From Xestospongia muta (taxonomy: Eukaryota; Porifera; Demospongiae; Haplosclerida; Petrosiidae): a stretch of DNA of 64,000 bases. The stretch lies in contig OY848920.1 of assembly GCA_963693285.1 (NCBI GenBank), forward strand, positions 436,501 through 500,500, read 5' to 3'. A model generated the notes under the pieces. It made no database searches. It saw only the letters and a list, made by a program, of their open reading frames with translations, and was not told where the DNA came from. A program made the position numbers and the translations under genes. Below, in pieces: positions 31,549 through 47,233 of this stretch (positions within the stretch are counted from its first letter, which is position 1; the number at the start of each line of letters is the position of its first letter).

Positions 31549-33342
31549 TTAACTAAGAACACAGCTGTTATCTTTACTCTTGACTTATCCTTGACAAATT
31601 TGCACTCTTCTTTTCTTTATATAGAATATTTAAAATTATTTTTCTAAAGGAAGTGTATTAAAGTTAATAAATATTTCATCAGATAGAACTCATACAAAAT
31701 CTAGTGGTGTTAAACTTTGTTTGTAACTTTGACATTGAAACTTTAAACTTCACACTATAAAACCAACCCAGTCACAAGTCAGCCACACAGACTGGTCTTA
31801 ATGTTGACATAACTGTATTACTACAGAACCTATCTTGATAACAGTGATGTCATTTATTGTAATATGACATCAGAAACCTTATTTACAATAATGATGTCAC
31901 AAGTGTAACATGACATACGGTACAGGTCACTATGAAGGATATGTCCCTCGATACTGGTGACATATATAATTAATACTTTAGTATATTGTACAACCTTTAC
32001 ATTGAGGACACCTCTATACTAAGGAATGCCGGTCCTAAGGTTACAGAAGTGTTTACTAAAGATCTTTATTGCATAGTGCGATAACCACCTTTCTAGTGGA
32101 CACTTCTGTGACCTTGGGACCTGCATTCTTTCGTATAGAAGTGTCCTCAATATAGAGGTTGTATAATATTGTGATAATGATGTAATTATTATTACAATCA
32201 TGTAATTTTTTATTATAATTAGGGATTATTCAGTTTGATTATGTCATTTAACATGTTGCTATAGTTACTTATGATATCAATGTTGTCCATTGAGGAGAAA
32301 GGGCGTTAGTCATAAAGTTTCTCATTATAATGTTTCTTAAAATCAATGATAACATTGTCATAATATGTAGTCTATGTAAACATACTTCATCCTAATATTA
32401 TGAGTTAAGTAAGTGTTGAGTCACAACATAACATCAGGTTTATTTAATACATACCAATTAATTAGAGAAACTAGTGTCCGGGATTAAAGGTTAGATAAAC
32501 AATATATTAAGTTGTATATTTATCCATCTCTCTATCTCACTCTTAATCTATCTGTCCATTTACCCAATGACATCATTTGTTTTCTCTTTCTTACTATATT
32601 TACATTTACTTCATTGAAAATTAAACCACCTCCTTTGAGTACATATAAAGGTATAGTTCCATATAGTAATGTAGTACTCTAGTAGTAATTGATGGTGGAT
32701 GTAGAAGGTAGTAATAGTGGATGTGGTTAGAGATAAGATAAACTGATAAAAAGGAATAAAGGGAAAGTTTATTGTTATTTAGAAAAAAACCAATTTAATT
32801 ATCAATGGTATCATTTTTAGATTTTTATCATGATTACATCATTTACTTACAATTATGTCATCATGACAAATACAGGACTTTCCATCAAGTAATGTATTAT
32901 TATATATAGTGTGTTTATTGAATTTATTAAAGTTATGATGACAATATACGTCTGTTTATAACATTACGGAGTCCTTCTATACAACACATCATGTAAACAT
33001 GTACAAATAATTCATATATTACAGCATTTTAATGTAAACAATGGACATGTTGTTTGTGGTCATAGGTGGTTTCTTGGTGTGGTAGTAGCTATGTTGTTGA
33101 CGTCATTAACTGTACAGTAAGGTCGTGCTACAAACTGCTCATGTGTGGTACTATATCATGATGACATTACTCTAGTTATTTTAGAGTTACTAACTTACTA
33201 TGTTGAGTATTTATCTCTAACAACAAGTTAAAAAGCTAAAACGTTATTCAATTTAAAGGATATTTAATTAACAATAGCTTATAACAAGTCACATGACATT
33301 ACGTAGAAGTCACATGACTTATATAAAGGTGATGTGTCCAGT
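31549..33342. other. Convergent spacer between POLR2F and SORD
   Basis: No gene is recognised. AT-rich, with the palindromic element at 31983-32170 and a short block of TGATGTCA-like repeats at about 31845-31905. Confidence 0.5.
31983..32170. mobile_element. Palindromic short element (MITE-like), about 190 bp
   Basis: Nearly the whole stretch is an imperfect inverted repeat: the left arm starts TATTGTACAACCTTTACATT and the right arm ends CAATATAGAGGTTGTATAATA. Flanks are TA-rich, so a TA target site (mariner-like) is possible but cannot be proved. The apparent reading frame on the minus strand is a by-product. Confidence 0.8.
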
Positions 33343-36300
33343 TTATTTTCCGCAGTGTATCATGACTTTAATAGCTCCGTCATCTCCTGTTTTAGCTTGT
33401 TGGAATGCATCTAGAGATTGTTCCAATTGATAATGGTGTGTGATAAGTGGTTTGACATTGACTTTACCAGAGGCTACCATCTCCAAAGCAATAGGATAAC
33501 TAATGGACAGATAGATGGATAAATGGATGAATGGATTGATGGACAGATGAGTGAATAACTTAAACATTTTGTTACATAATTTCTGTTACATTGTATGCTG
33601 CTAAGACAGTTAGTGTGGGCTGTAAGAGTTGTCACTATAGTAACAAATGATTAATGATGGAATAACTCCTACATTAAAACAATGAATATACTAACTACTA
33701 ACTATCATGTCACACAACTACAATGACAAGTCAACTCATTTACGGCTGTTCAACAAATTTTTTATTTCTTAAAATAACAGATAAATTAATTTGCTAATAG
33801 ATTATTGTCCTAAAATATACTATAACAACATGCAAGTTTTAAAAGAATTTTAGTGTATTGCTAACATAATTCTAAGAAATTTTATCAAACTTTATATCAA
33901 AAGACCACCAGTCTTTTACCAACTAACTGAGTTGACTAAAACAACTGCTATGTTGTGATAATGTCCATAATAGGAATATAATTTAATACAATAATTGTAC
34001 TACCAATATAGGTAAATGATTCTATGACTATAAAGGGAAGAGATACTGATACCTGACAAGGAAGTACGAATATCTATTATAATATGACCTCAATAAATAG
34101 ATAAATGTATTATAATTGAATGGATGAATGGATGAATGAGTGGATGAATGAATGGATGAATGGATGAATGATGGATGAATGGATGGATGAATGGATGAAT
34201 GAATGGATGGATGAATGGATGAATGAATGGATAGATGAATGAATGAATAGTTTGGTGCATTGGTGAATGGATGGTAGGATGTGATGGATTGATAAAATAT
34301 TGATGGACAGATGGATTACCTACCAGTTACAATAGCGGAAGATACCTCTGATATCAACCTCTCTGATACTAGCGTCAACTATAGGGATCTTAATTTCAGG
34401 AGCTCCAAGACCAACTAAAACTAATACACCACCAGAACGAGTGGCCTGAATGGACAGATAGTAGTGTAAAATGGGCAAATAGTCGTAATAATGAATAAAT
34501 GTGGGTAATAATTTGAAATGGATATATACAAATTTAAATGGACACATAGTCATTGTGTTAATAGATGCATATCATCGTACACTGTCAAATCACTAAACAT
34601 TAAAAATATATTATATATTTGTTTAGAAAATAGAATTTCTGGCTTCTAAATGAAACACTCTGTTTATTTAAAATCCTTGTAATATATATATGTGTGTGTG
34701 TGTGTGTGTAACATTTAGAAGACTCTTTTATTAGTAGTTTTCTAAATCTACTATTTATATTTATATACTTACACTACATTATCTTCTGTACACTATACTT
34801 AGTGTACAGAAGATAATGAATTAATACTTTATTAGATCAAGACTACACACTCAACAAAGTCTGTACAAACAACATAGTTCCAATATTGCAATAACAGTCG
34901 AGTAATCCTCTGCTGACAACACATATAGACAATGTAACTTGATTCCAGTTTTAAAATAACTGTTATTATTAGGTAGATAAAATAACTGGATCTACAAAAT
35001 GTCTAAATTAAAACTCATAGCATATTGATACAATAAGAACAGTCCTGAACAGTTACTATATTAGTACTATATTAGTACCTGTACTATAGACAGGGCGTGT
35101 GTAATTCCTAACATATCATACAATATGGTAGCACATGCTTAAAACACATGGCATGATTGCGGTTTGTAGTAATTAATAATTGATGTGGTTTAAATGGATA
35201 GTAATATTAGAAATAAATGTATAGTATGAGAAATGGATACTTAATGTATGAAATGGACTTATACACACCCACAGTATATAAAATAGTACAGGAAGATAAA
35301 TGAGTATGTAATGTGAATGTTGTAGGAGAACAGTGGAGTTCAAAGATCAGTAGTAAACAGATAATGAAATCTATATCGTCACAATACACTACTCAGCACT
35401 CACATCTGTTGCAACCATTGGATATACTGGTATCACATTCCACACTCAATGGTACATTCTTTGGCATCAAAGAAAGAATAATGTAAACTTAACCTGTGGT
35501 ATGTGACTTACTTCTACCATATTAAATTCTAAAATAACTGCTTAAATGGATTGTACCTTGTGACCTTCTTTAAAAACACATTGATACAAAAAATAGAGTG
35601 TAGATTTTGAACTGTACTGGTTTTCCCATGTATGTAAACTGCTGACCAATCAGATTACTCAATTTGTAATTGATGAGTAATCACATTGATTCATTTGTAT
35701 TGTATATTTCCATGGCAACAGTTTACTCTCAAAATACAAAAGAGATGAATGTGTATCTGACAAGTCATGTGACTTTAGGAACTTAAAATTCAACTGGAGT
35801 TTAGTACCATATGGAGTTTATATATATAATGCTGACAACAGTGGTATTTCTTGTTTTTCAAACAAGTTTATATTCAATGAATATTTTTATCAACTATTAA
35901 TATTCCTAGTAGACTATATACTTAGAATTAAACAGTGAGTTTAGTACTATATGGAGTATGTATTTATAATGCTGACAATGGTGTTAATTTTCCTGTTTTC
36001 AAACAAGTTTATATTCAATGAATATCTTATATGAACTATTATCTACAAATCAATATTCCCTCTAGAGTAATCATTATACAACTAAAGAAAAGATACAAAG
36101 ATATAGTGTTATCTTACTAAAGTGTCATATGAGAATTGTCTGTTGTATATCATAACTCACAGTTGCTCTTTCAAGTGCATATCTGCTTTCAAAACACATT
36201 AATTACTAATGGTGTTAGTCATATAAACTATATGGGACTACTAACATAATTGTTTATATACAACTACTAGTAAAGTCCCCACTATTGTTAATCATGTACT

Positions 36301-39300
36301 AAAAGGTCTTCACTAATTTTAGAAAAGGATACAGTTATCATTACATATGACTATAGAAGAGGTTAATCCTTTATACTCTCTACTATAATAGAAGGTTGTG
36401 TTATTGTCTTAACCTATTGAATAGACAGATATTAAGGAAATCATTTGTAGATAAATAGAATAAAATATACTATCTGTGTTTCTTGTATACACATCACATA
36501 ACTGTATCTATTGAGATAACCATTCATCCATTGAAACCCTATACATCCATTAATACACTAATACATCCATTAATACATTATACATCCATACATTGTACAT
36601 CTATTAATATACTTAACATTAACTTATACATCCATCAATATATTTATGTATCCATTAATACATTATACATCCATTAATAGATTTATACATCCATTAATAC
36701 ATTATACATCCATTAATACATTCATACATCCATTAATACATTTATACATCCATTAATACATTTATACATCCATTTGTTCTTACATAAATAGCTGTAGCAA
36801 TAGCAGGCTCTGCTCCTGAACACTCAATGGTTTGATCAGAACGACATCCCAGGACTTCTTCAATTTGGCTAGCTAATTGTCTGCTATCTCTTGTCTTAAC
36901 TTGTAAAGTATAAGTAGCTCCGAGTTGCTTAGCAACATCCAGTCGTCCTGCATCAAGATCTAAGAAAAGAATAGATCCAAGCCTTCAAGTACCTCTTTAT
37001 TCATTCATCCATCCATCCATCCATTCATTCATTCATCCGTCCATTCATTCATTCATTCATCCATTCATCCATCCATCCATCCATCCATTCATTCATCCAT
37101 CCATCCATTCATTCATTCATCCATCCATCCATTCATTCATTCATCCATCCATTCATCCATCCATCCATTCATTCATCCATTCATTCATCCATCCATTCAT
37201 CCATCCATTCATCCATCCATCCATCCATCCATCCATTCATTCATTCATCCATTCATCCATTCATTCATTCATCCATCCATTCATTTATTCCATTGGCAAA
37301 ATTTCTCAGTTTATTTATCACAGTTCAAATGTCTACCAGTCAATTTCAGACAATGACTTAACACTAACACAGCAGCTGTTATATAATACAGGTCAAATAC
37401 ACAAATTAACTCATGAATATTTTTAAATAGTCTCTCCTTAACCCTCCTACTATGTAACACTCAATCATGCATTGGTGGAATTTAATCTGGTGTCTCGTAC
37501 ATTTCCTGTTTTCACTCTATCTTTTACTGCTCTAGTTTACTATGTCAGCATTTCATAATAAGATAATCTAATATATCATTGTAATAATACTATTTTGAAT
37601 TAATAATTGAGTCAAATAATTAAATTAAATAAAGACTTATTCCATTAGTTAACATCAGAACAATTCTTTATCTGGAAAATGTTTATGTATTAATCTGATT
37701 TATTGAGTCATTGATACATATATGTTTAGTTACTATTACATTGTACATCATGTAAGTATAGGTAATGTTACATGTAGTGTATAATACATGTACTGTTATA
37801 TATCAAGTGACCTTGTTATATACTACCTAATATAGTCTTATTACTATCATATATATTATACTAGTAGTAGTACATTGTATACTGACATTAGTGCTATTGT
37901 GTTATCTCATATAGTCCTCAATGATCAGTAAGGTTTATATATTTATGTACCAGTAATAATCACTTTTGATGCACCACAAGCCTTTGCCGTTAACAGACAC
38001 ACGAGACCAATTGGTCCTGCCCCACATATGAGAACTTTACTCCCAAGACCGATGCCAGCACGTTGACATGCATGTACTCCAACACTAAGAGGTTCTAGTA
38101 AAGCTCCTTCATCAAAGGATACATGATCTGGGAGTCTGAAAGAGAAAGAGAGAGGTAGAGGGTGGAAGGGAGGAAGTCAGAGAGGAAACGAAGGAGGAAG
38201 TGGAGGTAGAAAGGAGGGTGGGGAAATTGGAAGGGAGTTAGAGGGAGAAGATAATTAATGAAGTCAACAATAATGGATGCATATACTGTTTAATGGACAC
38301 TTACTTGTAACAGAAGTCAGCTGCATGAACATAGAAGTTTGAAAGAGAGCCATTAATTGGGGGCGTGGCACAGAATTTCATATCAGGACAGAGATTATAA
38401 CGTCCACTTTTACAATATAAGCACAAACGACAAGGGACTCCCGGCTCTATAGCAACCCTATCACCTAATGGATGGATAGATGAATGAATGGATGGATGGT
38501 TTGGCAGATGGATGAGTGAATGGATAGATAAAGATATCTAAGTGTTTCAATGGATGCATATGTGATTAAATGGATGTATATGTGATTAAATGGATGAATA
38601 AATATCTCAATAGATACAGTTATGTAATGTGTATACAAGAAACACAGATAGTATATTTTATTCTATTTATCTACAACTGATTTCCTTAATACCTGTCTAT
38701 TCAATAGGTTAAGACAAAAACACAACCATTTATTATAGTAGAGAGTATAAAGGATTAACCTCTTCTATAGTCATATGTAATGATAACTGTATCCTTTTCT
38801 AAAATTAGTGAAGACCTTATAGTACATGATTAACAATAGTGGGGACTTTACTAGTAGTTATATATAAACAATTATGTTAGTCACAAATAGCTTATATTAC
38901 TAACCCAATTAGTAGTTAATGTGTTTTGAAAGCAAAAAAACAGGAAAGGACACAGTTCATAATATAAACAGTATTATGAGAACTGAGATACTATAAACTA
39001 CAGTGTTCTTCCCTTACATAATGATACAATAGTTTTCCTCATGAATACATCATACACATTGTTATTAATAGTGAGAGTTTAATAAATGCAAGTAATGAAC
39101 TGTTAAATGTCCCTAGAGTAAGAAAATATCCTAGGATTTGAACTCAGGTCATTTATAATACTAATTAGAGACTATGTCATCTGAGCCATTGGAGGCTGGA
39201 TTTAGTAGTAGATTTGACCAAAGAAGATAAAGGATGTTACCATGACAACCTATGTTATTTCATGTTTAAATGTAAACCCAATAATTAATCTCAATAATTA

Positions 39301-42300
39301 AAAGATAATTCTAATGGTTTGTATGTATTTTAGAGTTTGATAACACTCCTGGACAAGTTGGCTACACAATGTATTAGAACTATTACTTCAAAAAAATGAT
39401 GTACAATTTTATAATCACAAGTTATTATTAAATAACTCTTCACTCATTATATAAGAAAGCATTATTCAAAAGTATTCAGCCATATTAGCAGTTAAAACAA
39501 CCAATCAGATTGTTCCATTAATATCTCACATTAACAAATTAACAGTTAAGTTACAAACAATACATTAGAAGATGGACGTGACTTTGACAGTGGACGCTAT
39601 TTCCTGTTATTTGTGTATTTTTCAGGCAAAGCCCACAGATAATCTATGAATATATTTAAATGACACTTCCTTTAGAGTCATCTCAATTCACAAACAGCTC
39701 AGTGTGGTTAGCGCTAAATATTATTAAAAATAATCCATTAAGTTACGTCAACTCATTAACTCAAAAATGATGATAAAATGTACATGTGAGATTATGAATA
39801 AGGTCAGGGTTGGTCACATTAAAAATGACAACTCTACAATAAACATCACATCACACCTGCAAACGTCCACAAATATAATTTCAGACTAAGTCACACACAC
39901 ACACATATACACACATAACACACCATATATTATATTAGCGACAATATGTCTCCTCAATATTGGCATCGCTCAATACAGGTGTAACAAACTTATTATCTGA
40001 TGAACTTTCAAGTATTCAAACAGGAAAGGACACTTGACCTCTATATATAATGTGTCCAATATATTCCCCTAGTGTATGTATTAAGTATTATACATCCTTT
40101 ATATTGTATGCTGTTGGGGTGTATAAAATACTAACTTAGTTAGTGTCACTAACAACATAATTATAACTACTGCCAAAGGATTTTCTAACATACCAAATTT
40201 ATAATAAATATATATGTTTTTTGTCTTGTGGTGTAATGAATCTAGTGGGCTTCCTTAGCAGGTACTGTTTGCCTTTTGTTATAAAGCTTTGTGTACAAGG
40301 TATAGTTTTAAGTAGCTATTAAATACATACTTAATTGACCTATCAAATAAATTGTTCTGCAATGCTTGCAGTGAAAACAACCAATCAGATTCTTCCATTA
40401 ATACCTCACATTTACAAGGTAACAATTAAGTTGCAAATAATGCATTAGAAGGTGGACGTGACTTTGACAGTGGACGCTATTTCCTGCTTTCTTGTGTTTT
40501 CAGGCAAAGCCCATAGATAGCCAATAGTATAATTTCTTCATATAATTGTTAAACAACATTTACAAATGATACTTCCTGTGGAGTACTCTGAAATCATAAC
40601 AGTTCAGTGTGGGTAGATGTAGCTGAGGTGTAAAAGTAGGTCAAGTGACTTCAGTATACAATTCATCAATTATACACATTAGTAGTTTTACGAGTTCATA
40701 CGCCTCTACATTTTTATGTAGGTCTGCTGTAATTTAAGACTACTCTATAGGAAATAGTAATGAAATAATGTTGAGACGATTTGTTGATTGCGTCAGGATT
40801 TTTGAAGAAAAAAATAGAAAATTCTTTGCTCTCTGTTGTCATAGCGATGTTCATTTATTACTTGTCTAATCGAACTGTAACTTTACAAATCTGACATATA
40901 AATGAAGCAATCTGATTGGTCAATTGCTTCTATGTGGATTAATAGAAAATATAATGATGAGAAAGTTCTAAAACAATGAACATCCTTTATTGTCTTAGTT
41001 TTATGAGACAAAGACGAATAGATAAGCATAAAATGGATAGAGAGACAATAACTCCAGCTGGTGATAAAGAATTTATTATTTTCAAATCATGTTTCAATCC
41101 AAGTGGATCTCCTTCAGGCGTGTGAAGACCCACCAGAATTGAAACATTATGTGAAGGTAATAACGTATTTATTATAATCATCATAACATCACTATACCAT
41201 GTATATTACCATAGCAACAATAACCTTACTTAGAAATATTTGTAAGTAAATAATTCTCTTTAATTATATTACAAATTGTAACAACATTTCTGGTCACACC
41301 CAATTACTCTACTTAACAAGGACTTATATAACTAACTTCATAAAATATTTCAAGTGATTTCATTAACTATTATTTTGGGCCATTTATTAATTCAATCTGT
41401 GGTCTGAAGTAAAATTGAGAACAATTAATTAACAATTAATTAATGGGTTAGGTCATGAAATAACTCAATTTTTTATAAAGTTAACCATATAGGTCCTTGT
41501 TAAGTGACATTATCAATACATGAATGAATGGACGCATCATATTTTAATAGATGGATGAATGGACGCATGACTTTAATTATATGGATGAATGGATGCATCA
41601 TGTTTTAAAAAGATGGATGAAATGACACATCATTTTTTAATAAATGGATGAATGGACATACTAAAATGGATAGATATGTTTAAATGAATCTATGACCAAT
41701 CAGACCTGGTTTCAAATTAGCCACACCCTCTCCTGTACTTAAAACAACAGCACTCGATTCATGTCCCATTATCATTGGCTCATTGACGATGAAGTCACCA
41801 ATTCTACCTTCTGTCCAGTAATGGACATCACTACCACATATACCTACAGACTTCATACGCAGCAAGACCTCTAATGGACATATAGTTTGGAAAATCGATT
41901 AATGAAAAGTGAAATGGATGCATAATTTTTAATAATGGACGCTAAACTGGTTAAATAAGCTGATCTAAAGAGTTTAGTAAGTTTATCTGTCTTAAATATA
42001 CTAATATAAAGTAGTCTAAATAGGTTAAAACTCTAAAATAAACTGTTTAGAGCTTTTTGAAAGTTAAAAAGTTTAAAAAAATTAACTATGAAAACTGCTT
42101 AAATAAGCTGATCTAAAGAGTTTTAGCCTATTTAGACTACTTTATCTGAATGTTTAAGACAAATAAACTTACTAAACTCTGTAGATCAGCTTATTTAAGC
42201 AGTTTTCATAGTTATTTTCTAAGCTTTTTTAACTTTCAAAAAGCTCTAAACAGTTTATTTTAGAGTTTTAACCTATTTAGACTACTTTATTAGTATATTT

Positions 42301-42631
42301 AGGACTGTACCTCCTTTCCCTGGTTTGGGAATAGGTCTTTCTTCCTGTAATATAAAAATGGAAACATGGAATAAAGATGGATTGAGATGAATGTATGGTT
42401 GCATTATATACTGTATGGTTGCATTATATACAGTTAAATATGGTATATTACTATATATACCATATTTAATTGTATATAATGCAACCATACATGTACATGT
42501 ATGATCAGCCACACCCCTTTTCTGCAGCAATCAACTACAATGTCTAGGTACATTGATCAACTTACCAGCTGCAAGTCACCTTTGGACTTCAATACAGCAC
42601 AAATATTCTTTTCTCCAGCCACAGTAGCCAT
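33343..42631 (-). CDS. SORD: Sorbitol dehydrogenase (zinc medium-chain dehydrogenase)
   Basis: Eight exons: 42566-42631, 42311-42344, 41706-41870, 38305-38464, 37951-38135, 36784-36959, 34324-34445, 33343-33499; 354 residues (human 357), phases all match. Motifs: catalytic zinc region [10 protein letters not shown] and [16 protein letters not shown]; the NAD Rossmann turn [18 protein letters not shown]-like [15 protein letters not shown] near the C-terminus. It oxidises sorbitol to fructose with NAD in the cytosol. Unlike human SORD, it keeps a complete four-cysteine loop (C..C..C.......C in [17 protein letters not shown]) that usually binds a structural zinc. Introns reach several kb and are full of repeats. 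It is divergent from MAP3K4 (273 bp between starts). Confidence 0.95.
34120..34270 (-). repeat. ATGGATGA simple repeat in a SORD intron
   Basis: Imperfect GGATGAAT units on the plus strand, shortly after (in transcription) exon 34324-34445. Confidence 0.9.
34777..34818. repeat. Perfect 42-bp palindrome
   Basis: CATTATCTTCTGTACACTA is followed by a short loop and its exact complement, in a SORD intron. Confidence 0.9.
35798..36050. repeat. Tandem duplication, about 137-bp unit
   Basis: Two diverged copies beginning GAGTTTAGTACCATATGGAG and GTTTAGTACTATATGGAG, each ending near TTCAATGAATAT, in a SORD intron. Confidence 0.8.
36185..36492 (+). repeat. Inverted repeat, left arm (about 300 bp)
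   Basis: This stretch is the reverse complement, with a few differences, of 38629-38934. It lies in the SORD intron after exon 36784-36959. Confidence 0.9.
36530..36778 (-). repeat. ATACATCCATTA repeat
   Basis: About 17 imperfect units beside the donor of SORD exon 36784-36959. Confidence 0.9.
37003..37292 (-). repeat. ATCC/ATTC simple repeat, about 290 bp
   Basis: CATCCATTCATT units in a SORD intron just beyond exon 36784-36959. Confidence 0.95.
38629..38934 (-). repeat. Inverted repeat, right arm (about 300 bp)
   Basis: Pairs with 36185-36492. The two arms enclose SORD exons 36784-36959, 37951-38135 and 38305-38464. Confidence 0.9.
39490..39700. repeat. Direct repeat, copy 1
   Basis: Matches 40370-40600 at a spacing of about 885 bp; shared blocks include AACAACCAATCAGATT and GACAGTGGACGCTATTTCCT. 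Both are in the same SORD intron. Confidence 0.9.
40370..40600. repeat. Direct repeat, copy 2
   Basis: See 39490-39700; copies differ by scattered substitutions and small indels. Confidence 0.9.
41515..41660 (-). repeat. GATGGATGAATGGACGCAT minisatellite
   Basis: Four to five degenerate units next to SORD exon 41706-41870. Confidence 0.8.
41945..42303. repeat. Large nested palindrome in SORD intron 2
   Basis: The outer arms (about 41993-42075 and 42225-42302) match as inverted repeats, and an inner pair around AAGCTGATCTAAAGAG / GTAGATCAGCTTATTT is nested. The right arm ends eight bases from the splice donor of exon 42311-42344. Confidence 0.9.
42401..42492. repeat. Hairpin with 30-bp arms
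   Basis: TATGGTTGCATTATATAC and its complement GTATATAATGCAACCATA flank a TATATA core; half of one arm is duplicated. Confidence 0.85.
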
Positions 42632-42904
42632 TATAACTTGCTTCTCCTACAAAACTAGCACTAAAAGATTTCAGTTGATATACGGATTTGTCTTAAGAGT
42701 ATACGGAGTTATACGATGTAGAGGGGATGCACCTTAGAAAAGTCTGTGGAAAACACCCACTACACCAGATCCAGTCACTAAAAGTGTCTTCATAATATCA
42801 GGTAATGTCATGAAATGTATACAGAATACTGTAATTGTGAAATGGTGTCATAAAATAGTATGTGAATTTTTAACCCTTTTGTGACTTGTCTCCAGCTCTT
42901 AAAA
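42632..42904. promoter_or_regulatory. Divergent promoter, SORD / MAP3K4
   Basis: 273 bp between start codons. It contains ATATACGGA and AGTATACGGA (about 42678-42707), a 10-mer that also occurs twice in the RPS16/MRPL17 promoter. Confidence 0.5.
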
Positions 42905-45669
<2,765 letters not shown>

Positions 45670-45699
45670 GTTAAAAATAATGTTCCATACTGACCATCC

Positions 45700-45989
45700 A
45701 TTAATTTCAATGCATGAATCCATAATGCATTCAACATTATCATATACATCTATTTTATTTAATATGCATCTATTTTATAGTTGCTATGTATCCATTTAAT
45801 CTATACCATGTGTATAGCATGCATCAACTATTTATAATATGTATCCATTTAATCTGCACTATGTGCATAGCATGCATCCATTATTTATAATATGAATCCA
45901 TTTAATCTATGCCATGTGTATAGCATGCATTAATTATTTATAATATGTATCCATTTAATCTGCACTATGTGCATAGCATGCATCCATTA
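45700..45989 (+). repeat. 53-bp minisatellite running into the gap
   Basis: Units beginning ATAGCATGCAT at 45814, 45867, 45920 and 45973. The repeat probably caused the assembly break. Confidence 0.9.
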
Positions 45990-46189
45990 NNNNNNNNNNN
46001 NNNNNNNNNNNNNNNNNNNNNNNNNNNNNNNNNNNNNNNNNNNNNNNNNNNNNNNNNNNNNNNNNNNNNNNNNNNNNNNNNNNNNNNNNNNNNNNNNNNN
46101 NNNNNNNNNNNNNNNNNNNNNNNNNNNNNNNNNNNNNNNNNNNNNNNNNNNNNNNNNNNNNNNNNNNNNNNNNNNNNNNNNNNNNNNNN
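45990..46189. other. Assembly gap, 200 N
   Basis: Exactly 200 undetermined bases, probably a placeholder of arbitrary size. Confidence 0.99.
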
Positions 46190-47233
46190 TTTGATATTCC
46201 ACGACAAGATCTTCTTGATAATTCAACTGCAAAAGAAAAGCCTAAGAGAACAGCTCGACCACCATCCCGCAATACCTCTGTAAGTCTAAGACAAAATACA
46301 ATGATCAATACATTTCTCCATCCCTAAATTAAATTACATCCTTAATGACTCACGTTATCAAAATGTAATAATAAAAACAATTGGTATTGTTAATAATATT
46401 ATAATAAAAACAATTGGTATTGTTAATAATATTATAATTCCATTCACTTCCTTAGGGAGTAGAGATTTCATCAACTGAGACCTCAAGATGATGATATTGA
46501 GGGTCGTACTCGTACACCCAGTCAGGAAAAGCACCATGGCAGAGGAAATTAGCAAGAGAAAGGTTAGAGTCTTAACTCCACCTACAACCACACCCATTTA
46601 ATTACTTCTTATAGACAAAACTAACACCTCCTACGCCTCCTCCCCACACGTCCAATGTACCGGTTGCAACACCACCTAAACCAGCTCCTAGTACTAGACC
46701 AAAGCCAGTTAGCAAACCAAGTAAACCAACACCCACTAAGACCACTCCTTCTGATCATTCAAAGGAGACTTCTAGTCCTATTACTACTGCCACGCCCACA
46801 AAGCCACCACCTCCAATGAGTAGTAGTACTCCAAGTAAAGTACCACCACCAGCTGTTGTTACCAAGGTAACATGTGTTAATGAACCATCCATTAATATTG
46901 TGTCGATCCATCTCTTACTCTATATATCTATCAACTAGTTCATTAATTTATTCTTTGTCCATTTATCTATTATTTCATCCATCCATCCAATTAATAGGAG
47001 GAAAGTAAACCCAAACCAGCCCCGCCAATATCTGAGGATGCAGCAGCATGGAAGGAAGCCTTTGAGCAGCTAAAGGAACAATTTAAGAAATTTCAGAGAA
47101 TATTCGTCAAGAAATGCAGAAAGAAATAGAAACCTTAGCTGAAGACTTGGACATTGAAAGGAAGAAAACAGCGTCCATGCAAATTGATATCGACAGACTA
47201 AAGAAAGCACGTGAATATCGTGACAATCTATAA
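46190..47233 (+). CDS. Proline-rich coiled-coil protein, possible CIN85/CD2AP-type 3' end, frame broken
   Basis: Exons appear at 46190-46279, 46456-46562, 46615-46866 and 46998-47233. The second is 107 nt where phase needs 108, and the last is 236 nt where 237 is needed (break near 47098, in KKFQ then NIRQEMQ). In the third, phase-0 exon the protein is Pro/Thr/Lys-rich (RPKPVSKPSKPTP). The C-terminus is a coiled coil (EIETLAEDLDIERKK, MQIDIDRLKKA) resembling the C-terminal coil of SH3KBP1/CD2AP adaptors; SH3 domains, if any, would lie in or before the gap. An alternative start, ATG in a CACCATGG context at about 46535, would be in frame with the Pro-rich exon. The breaks cluster beside the gap, which favours consensus errors. 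Confidence 0.45.

Noticed and set aside
31979..32201. Minus-strand frame in the POLR2F/SORD spacer
   Set aside because: It lies inside the palindromic element and has no homology or splice support.
42735..42800. Minus-strand mini-frame MKTLLVTGSG resembling a Rossmann start
   Set aside because: It closes after about 18 codons, with no convincing donor; it sits in the SORD/MAP3K4 promoter. Chance is more likely than a lost exon.
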